Of a DNA stretch of 64,000 nucleotides, positions 58,812 through 64,000 are shown in pieces. This stretch comes from Pseudobacteroides sp035370245 (GTDB lineage Bacteria > Bacillota > Clostridia > Acetivibrionales > DSM-2933). Position numbers and translations under genes: made by a program. The notes under the pieces are model-generated. The model did no database searches. It had not been told where the DNA came from and saw only the letters and a program-made list of their open reading frames with translations. Positions within the stretch are counted from its first letter, which is position 1, and the number at the start of each line of letters is the position of its first letter. Location: positions 1 to 64,000 of the forward strand of contig DAOOVO010000008.1 in NCBI GenBank assembly GCA_035370245.1, in the 5' to 3' direction.

Positions 58812-60524
58812 ATGAGCTTAAATAGCCAATATTCATTCTATCCTGTTCAACCGGATAATCCAAGTGATTCCGAAAGATATTTTCTAACTTATCATGCTCT
58901 CAAAGAAAAAGGACGACCTGAGGATTTAAATTATATTATGAAACTCATGCAGCCGCCTCCTGACATAACTAATTATGCAAAACCGGGCCAATTCAAAGGA
59001 ATTAAAGTGGGGATAATAGGCGGAGGTTTGGCCGGTCTTTCATCTGCCTTTGAACTTTTAAAACTTGGCTTCGATATAACACTTTATGAAGCATTGGATG
59101 ATAGAATAGGCGGAAGGGTATATACAATATACTTTGATAAAAGCAATAATTTGTACGGTGAATTTGGACCTATGAGAATTCCTGTTTCTCATGAGACAGT
59201 GTGGCATTATATAAATTTATTCGGGCTTCCCACAAGGACATTTTTACAGGTGGATAACAATGCTTTTATATATATGAGGAATTGCAGAGTGAGGAATGAT
59301 TCTGGCGGAGTTGGGGTGATGAAGTACATATACCCTAAATATGAATTGTATCCATGGGAACGAACAACAAGTTGGCAGAGGCTTTATTATACGGGAACAG
59401 AAAGCCCGCTTTTTATGGCTCCGCCTGAAGTAAGGGCAGAGATACTTCAGGTTAAAGCATCTTATAATGAAAAAACATTATTATTTAGTAATGTGGATAA
59501 CTTGAAAATGATGACGTCAATGGGATTAAGCCAGGGTGCCGTCAGCATTTTATCAAATCTTTCGACTCTTTTGAGCGGAAACCTATATAACAGTTATATT
59601 GACTTCATACAAGAAGGATATCCTGCAGATCTGTCATATTTATATGAAATACCCGGAGGCATGGCAAGGCTTGTAGATGCTTTTTGGAGGTCGCTTACAA
59701 ATGTGGATATTTTAAGTAGATACAGTAAAGTAAATGCAAATTGTCTCGGTAATTTTACATTTAAACAGGGATGTTGGGTAGATGGTATAAATTTTGACAG
59801 GTCTTCCAATAAAATAAGGCTTAGCTATGAGATAACAAAGACAGGGGTAAGGGTAAATGAAGCATTTGACTACATTGTTTGTGCAATACCCTTCTCGTCC
59901 CTAAGGAATGTACATATAGATCCTTTATTCAGCGGTATTAAAATGCGGGCAATCAAAGAAGTAAATTACATTACGGCACAAAAAACAGTATTGTTATGTA
60001 AGGAACGATTTTGGGAACGGGCCGGAATAGTTGGAGGCGGCTCCTATACCGACCTGCCTACGACCAGTATATGGTATCCGTCGGATCATTTGAAGTATAT
60101 TGGTACTTCATGTTGTGCAGGGAAACTTCCATATAATCAACCCGGTGTAATAACAGGCTCATATAGTATTGGCATGGATGCCACCCGTTTTGCAAATTTG
60201 CCGCAGGAGATGCTGGAGGAACAAATAAAAAGACAGCTTGAAATTGTTCATGGTCTGCCAAACGGTTACCTCAACAGCATTGTACAGGAATGCAAGACTG
60301 TTAACTGGGACCGGCAGCCTACATTCAGAGGATCATTGTGCTTTTTTGCACTGGGGCAAAAGGAATTGTTCTCATACGGTATGGCAATGCCCGAGTATAA
60401 TGAAAGAGTGTTTTTTGCAGGAGAACATATATCGGCTGTACATAGATGGATGCAGGGAGCCTTACACAGTGGTATGGTTGCTGCAAATTGTCTTGCAGAT
60501 GCATGCAAAAGACATGGTAACTAA
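58812..60524 (+). CDS. Flavin amine oxidase (L-amino-acid or monoamine oxidase type)
   Basis: A 570-residue FAD enzyme. An N-terminal extension of about 60 residues precedes the dinucleotide motif GIIGGGLAGLSSAFEL and the 'YEALDDRIGGRVYT' FAD segment. The substrate half has 'GEFGPMRIP', and the C-terminal FAD motif is VFFAGEHISAVHRWMQGALHSG in part. The RIGGR/'FGPMRIP' pattern is close to L-amino-acid oxidases. Such an oxidase would make H2O2 with oxygen, unusual for an anaerobe, so another electron acceptor is possible. GGAGG is 6 bases before the ATG. No partner gene is adjacent. Confidence 0.83.
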   Translation: MSLNSQYSFYPVQPDNPSDSERYFLTYHALKEKGRPEDLNYIMKLMQPPPDITNYAKPGQFKGIKVGIIGGGLAGLSSAFELLKLGFDITLYEALDDRIGGRVYTIYFDKSNNLYGEFGPMRIPVSHETVWHYINLFGLPTRTFLQVDNNAFIYMRNCRVRNDSGGVGVMKYIYPKYELYPWERTTSWQRLYYTGTESPLFMAPPEVRAEILQVKASYNEKTLLFSNVDNLKMMTSMGLSQGAVSILSNLSTLLSGNLYNSYIDFIQEGYPADLSYLYEIPGGMARLVDAFWRSLTNVDILSRYSKVNANCLGNFTFKQGCWVDGINFDRSSNKIRLSYEITKTGVRVNEAFDYIVCAIPFSSLRNVHIDPLFSGIKMRAIKEVNYITAQKTVLLCKERFWERAGIVGGGSYTDLPTTSIWYPSDHLKYIGTSCCAGKLPYNQPGVITGSYSIGMDATRFANLPQEMLEEQIKRQLEIVHGLPNGYLNSIVQECKTVNWDRQPTFRGSLCFFALGQKELFSYGMAMPEYNERVFFAGEHISAVHRWMQGALHSGMVAANCLADACKRHGN

Positions 60525-60576
60525 TAAAGAATTAAATTTATATCCAATAAAAATGAAATATGAATTATAATTATCT

Positions 60577-60636
60577 AAAATAGGAAACTTTTTTTTAGTG
60601 CGGTGGCACTAATAAGTATAAAGCCTATTTTTTTTA
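60577..60636 (+). terminator. Terminator after the amine oxidase
   Basis: AAATAGG pairs with CCTATTT around an inner hairpin TAGTGC/GCACTA, followed by a run of T. Confidence 0.65.
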
Positions 60637-60704
60637 TTTGATAGATTAATCCGGATTAATCCAGTGGAATAACCACAAAACACAGGCCTGAAGGAGTTGA
60701 TAAA

Positions 60705-61313
60705 TTGATTGACCATAATTTAATAAACCGATGCAAGGAAGGAGATATTGAGGCATTTGGAAGTCTTGTTGAAAAGTATAATGATATGGCCGTAAGGACA
60801 GCTTTTTTAGTCACAGGACGAAGCGATATAGCAGAGGATATAGCTCAGGAGGCATTCATACAGTGCTTTTATTCGTTAAAAAAACTCAAGGATAATGAGT
60901 TTTTTAACAGCTGGTTTTATAAAATCCTTGTGAGAGTGAGCTGGAAAATGGCATCAAAGCATAAGAATCAAGTATCGGTTGATTCGTCTCAGATGGAAGG
61001 CATTTTGGGTTCATCCGATGAGAATAAAACATGGGACATAGTGGAGACCAAATTAAGAAATGCGGAAGTTTCCAAAGCCATTGAAAAGCTTAGTCCTAAG
61101 CTTAAAACCGTTATTGTTCTCTATTATTATAACAGCTTTCAAATCAACGAAATTTCTATGATTCTAGGTTGTAATGAGAACACGGTCAAGTCAAGACTAC
61201 ATAAGGCTAGGAAAAAGCTTGAAGAGTTTTTAATGAAAAGCCATAAGCATGAGAGTAAAAAAATTATTATTGGAAAAGGAGTTGGGACAGATGAAAGATC
61301 AAATACAATTTGA
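60705..61313 (+). CDS. ECF-type RNA polymerase sigma factor
   Basis: A 202-residue sigma-70 family member of ECF layout. Region 2 (about 10-80) has 'DIAEDIAQEAFIQCFYSLKKL' and region 4 (about 125-180) has 'LSPKLKTVIVLYYYNSFQINEISMILGC' with the helix-turn-helix 'NTVKSRLHKARKKLEE'. A TTG start follows AAGGAG by 8 bases. The partner downstream overlaps by 23 bases and has the look of an anti-sigma factor. Confidence 0.88.
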   Translation: MIDHNLINRCKEGDIEAFGSLVEKYNDMAVRTAFLVTGRSDIAEDIAQEAFIQCFYSLKKLKDNEFFNSWFYKILVRVSWKMASKHKNQVSVDSSQMEGILGSSDENKTWDIVETKLRNAEVSKAIEKLSPKLKTVIVLYYYNSFQINEISMILGCNENTVKSRLHKARKKLEEFLMKSHKHESKKIIIGKGVGTDERSNTI

Positions 61314-62238
61314 TTTATTGATTAAAAAATCACTGGATAATAAATCACACGAAATTGATGTATCGGATAATATGCCGGAAAGGGTTAAGGCAGCAATTAA
61401 TTATGATATGTCTAAAAGCTCGGTACAAAGGTTTATGAATAGAACTGCCACAGTTGGACTGTTTTCACGGAAACAAGCTGCTGCAGCTATGCTTCTATTG
61501 ATTTTTAGCATGGCAGCCGTTTATAACTTTAATCCCCAGGTTAAGGCTTGGGCTCAAAAGCAAATAAATCAAATTATTAATACAATTGAAATTACTTTAT
61601 CGGGAGACGGTTCTCATATTAAATCAAGTGAAAAGATCATTACTGCCGGAGATGAAACGATTCATGTTTCAACGGAAGAGAGGGCATACGAAAACGATGA
61701 TATCCCTGATGTGGATATAAAAGAAGTTGAAGCTGTAGCCGGGTTCAAGGTCAAACTGCCTGATTATCTGCCTGAGTCTTTAAATCTGCCTGACAAGGTA
61801 TCTGTCCTGGACTATAACTATAGCTGGGTAAGCTTAAATGAAGATGGTTCTGATTATATTGTAGATACAACCGATTCTGATTTGGCCAAGGAAATTATGA
61901 ATGATATGGCAATAAATGCAAAAGCAAGAAATGTAAAGATTAAACTAAATGATGCAAAAAATGAATTTGACGGTTTATGCCTTTTTACCGTATCTAATGG
62001 TCAATTCATAAATATATATGGTAACCAGGGAAAACTCATTAATATATTGGATAAAACAGCAACTTTGTATGAAAATGATGTTACACTGAATAATGAATCA
62101 CAAAATGAAACCAAAAAAGTAACAGAAAGAATATTGGAATGGCAAGACGGTGATATCCACTACAGAATAGATGATTATTCTGGGCTTAGAGCGGACGAGC
62201 TCATAAAGATTGCAGAGTCAATCATTAAGAAACTATAG
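61291..62238 (+). CDS. Membrane protein with DUF4367, probable anti-sigma partner
   Basis: A 315-residue protein. The ATG at 61291 is 9 bases after AAAAGGAG and lies within the sigma gene. Residues 1-60 are cytosolic, a membrane helix is at about 68-88 (AAAAMLLLIFSMAAVYNF), and the outside domain (about 145-315) has the DUF4367 wording 'AGFKVKLPDYLPESL' and 'EWQDGDIHYRI'. DUF4367 proteins are commonly paired with ECF sigma factors as membrane regulators. Cytosolic sequestration of the sigma factor is inferred from the arrangement. Confidence 0.78.
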   Translation: MKDQIQFDLLIKKSLDNKSHEIDVSDNMPERVKAAINYDMSKSSVQRFMNRTATVGLFSRKQAAAAMLLLIFSMAAVYNFNPQVKAWAQKQINQIINTIEITLSGDGSHIKSSEKIITAGDETIHVSTEERAYENDDIPDVDIKEVEAVAGFKVKLPDYLPESLNLPDKVSVLDYNYSWVSLNEDGSDYIVDTTDSDLAKEIMNDMAINAKARNVKIKLNDAKNEFDGLCLFTVSNGQFINIYGNQGKLINILDKTATLYENDVTLNNESQNETKKVTERILEWQDGDIHYRIDDYSGLRADELIKIAESIIKKL

Positions 62239-62291
62239 AAATGGCATAAAACATCATTGTCAAGGAACCTATAAGCTCTAAATAGTAACTT

Positions 62292-64000
62292 CTAAGGAGT
62301 AATAGTTACGGTCTGTGCTTGTGGGTTCCATTCCACATTAAGGCCCAGATTTTCAAGAAGAAATCTTAAAGGCATATAAGTTCTGCCGTTCACTATTTGG
62401 GGTGCAGTATCCGATTGTTTTGAAACACCGTTTACAATCATTACATTGCTTGAAACAGTTAAAGAAATGTTTGTATTACCGTAAGAAAGGGTTGTAACTG
62501 CTTTTTCTGCATCCCATTGGACTTTTCCTCCCAATACTTCAATAATTGATCTTATAGGCACCAATGTACGTGAATTGCTTATTATCGGTACTGTGCCACG
62601 TCCGGGATCAATTTCTGAATCTGTACCATTGACATTCATCATTGGACTTCCTATTTTGAGTACTATCTTAGTACCGTTTGAGGATTTAGATTCATATATG
62701 GAAAACAAGCTGTCCCAGATTCTGGGGCTTCCTGTTCCAAGTCTCCATACAGTAAGACCCTGCAGATTCTTAAGCTTCACAATTCTTTCATACTTTTGTT
62801 CTATTGATTGGGGTGATTCATAATGATATTCCACTGAATCGATTTGTGAGCCGTCAATTTTTAACTTAGCCTTTTCTTCTTCTGAAAGTTTGTTGGCAGG
62901 TATATGTTTTTTTGTAATAAGATGACCGTTGGTGACTTCCGCAATTGAAGTGTATTTTTCCACCTCTTCAAGGGATGTTCTGTTATATGTATAGTAGTAA
63001 TAAGTCTTATTTCTTATGCTTATAGAATATCGAACCCATTTTACAGGAACAATGTTAATTCCCAGCAGCATTTTCTCAGCTGCAGCACCTTTTGAAATTG
63101 CCTCATTCACTGCACCTTCCACTTTATCATATGGCTGTGTATAAGGCTGGCCCCATGTTGACGGCTCTATATTTTTAATTTTTCCTATAAGTTCATCGGG
63201 TGTATCATTTGAGGCTGAGTAACGTTCGAAGCTTTGAAAGTCATAGGCCATTAAAATGATACTATCGGATATTTTGCTTATTTTAGGAATGTCATATCCG
63301 TCAAAGTAGCCTGGAACATTGGTAGGATGTATTACTACCAATAATTTCTTATTTCCGAGGTTGTTTTTTAAATTGGTAAGGAATTTTGTGTATTTTTCTT
63401 TTAATCCTGTTCTCTTGTCAACACTGTAGCGGCTGTTTTCTATAGTGTCCCTGAAGCCTTCAAAATCCAGCACAACACCGTCAAAGCCCAATGTGTCCAA
63501 TGTTTCACGGATTGGATCAATTATATATTTCTTCCAGTCGCTTTCTCTCATATTTAGAAATTCTATAGCACTATTCTTCTTATCACTGTAATCGGCAGCA
63601 TCAAAAAAAACCGATAGATAAGCATCTCCGTTTTTATTGATTTTCTTGTATTCATCCTTCCTGCTTAAATCGGGAACAATATTGGGAATTTTAATTGTTT
63701 TACCAATTTTAATAGAGTTATAATCGCTTATGTTGTTGAACTCACCAAGAATTTTGTAAGGAACTTCATACCTAGAAGCGATGGAAGATAGAGTATCTCC
63801 GGAAGCAATACTGTATTCTTCCCGAATTCCATCTCCTGTTTTGTAAGGAATCCCGTATTCAGATCTATTATCGAATTTACTTATACCAAATGAATACTTT
63901 GTGGTGAATTGAATTATGTCTTGGTTATTTCTGGCAAGTCTTGCCCATTGAAAGTACATATTGTTTTGATTATTTGAAAAGACTTCTTTAACATTATCGA
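62292..64000 (-). CDS. LysM-GH18 protein with copper-amine-oxidase-N-like repeats (incomplete at the window edge)
   Basis: The open frame runs off the right edge: upstream of the first in-window ATG (63957-63959) it continues with codons for VKEVFSNNQNN, so the true start lies outside. A LysM domain is at about 49-92 counted from that ATG ('YSIASGDTLSSIASRYEVPY'). The GH18 barrel follows with FDGVVLDFEG holding the catalytic Glu (167). Two copper-amine-oxidase N-terminal-like (wall-binding) units end the protein (about 440-555). The arrangement is that of SleL/YaaH-type spore cortex or wall N-acetylglucosaminidases with an added C-terminal anchor. Confidence 0.82.
   Translation of the reverse strand, partial: DNVKEVFSNNQNNMYFQWARLARNNQDIIQFTTKYSFGISKFDNRSEYGIPYKTGDGIREEYSIASGDTLSSIASRYEVPYKILGEFNNISDYNSIKIGKTIKIPNIVPDLSRKDEYKKINKNGDAYLSVFFDAADYSDKKNSAIEFLNMRESDWKKYIIDPIRETLDTLGFDGVVLDFEGFRDTIENSRYSVDKRTGLKEKYTKFLTNLKNNLGNKKLLVVIHPTNVPGYFDGYDIPKISKISDSIILMAYDFQSFERYSASNDTPDELIGKIKNIEPSTWGQPYTQPYDKVEGAVNEAISKGAAAEKMLLGINIVPVKWVRYSISIRNKTYYYYTYNRTSLEEVEKYTSIAEVTNGHLITKKHIPANKLSEEEKAKLKIDGSQIDSVEYHYESPQSIEQKYERIVKLKNLQGLTVWRLGTGSPRIWDSLFSIYESKSSNGTKIVLKIGSPMMNVNGTDSEIDPGRGTVPIISNSRTLVPIRSIIEVLGGKVQWDAEKAVTTLSYGNTNISLTVSSNVMIVNGVSKQSDTAPQIVNGRTYMPLRFLLENLGLNVEWNPQAQTVTITP

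Overview
The window looks like a chromosomal segment of a low-GC, spore-forming, anaerobic clostridium, probably related to the cellulolytic Acetivibrio/Ruminiclostridium group. The evidence is the AT-rich DNA with strong GGAGG-type ribosome sites, T-box and M-box leaders, a SigI/RsgI-type protein (typical of cellulosome clostridia), a spore-type LysM-GH18 protein, and small glycine-rich membrane proteins. I see no transposase, phage module or CRISPR array. The placement is inference from gene content.

Layout. 1-6.98 kb: end of an unknown gene, an ABC-F ribosome-protection protein, a WG-repeat secreted protein, two small membrane proteins and a membrane-anchored polysaccharide deacetylase. 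7.0-10.3 kb: corrinoid ABC importer (btuFCD) behind a cobalamin riboswitch. 10.4-14.4 kb: MASE3-PAS histidine kinase, methyltransferase and serC. 14.5-15.0 kb: an azaaromatic (yjdF-type) riboswitch still attached to a decayed yjdF. 15.2-18.8 kb: cheW-cheR and a two-component system. 19-20.9 kb: a secreted helical protein and an M23 peptidase. 21-25.1 kb: cobalt/nickel ECF transporter (cbiMQO), then an M-box magnesium riboswitch, an uncalled 30-residue ORF and corA. 25.2-28.4 kb: zinc importer znuACB plus zur. 28.5-32.9 kb: tRNA-Ala, an L,D-transpeptidase-like protein, nitroreductase, a GDT1-type cation transporter, and two tiny membrane proteins around an FG-GAP-like protein. 33-36.7 kb: SNF2 helicase and exonuclease III. 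36.9-40.7 kb: T-box, ilvN, ilvC, leuA. 40.7-42.3 kb: a protein that reads as a SigI sigma factor fused to an RsgI anti-sigma factor. 42.7-44.3 kb: Cys-rich small protein, small conserved protein and a cyclase. 44.4-49.4 kb: secreted protein, ABC-2 exporter, kinase and regulator. 49.5-54.9 kb: tRNA-Pro, TtcA-like enzyme, phosphodiester glycosidase, HAD phosphatase and a TPR protein. 55-58.1 kb: pcrA and hpf. 58.2-58.8 kb: a cluster of five DnaA boxes. 58.8-64 kb: amine oxidase, ECF sigma with DUF4367 partner, and an incomplete LysM-GH18 protein.

Metal homeostasis is the main theme of the middle third: separate importers for corrinoid, Co/Ni, Mg and Zn, each with its own regulatory DNA or RNA. 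A triple half-site element with about 17-bp phasing lies upstream of znuA and recurs upstream of the Cys-rich protein and of the cyclase, suggesting a shared zinc regulon under the zur product.

The most unusual observations are the SigI-RsgI single-chain fusion (40704-42338), the repeated zinc-type operator, the DnaA-box cluster away from any replication gene, the yjdF riboswitch controlling a broken gene, and the small ORF between the M-box and corA.
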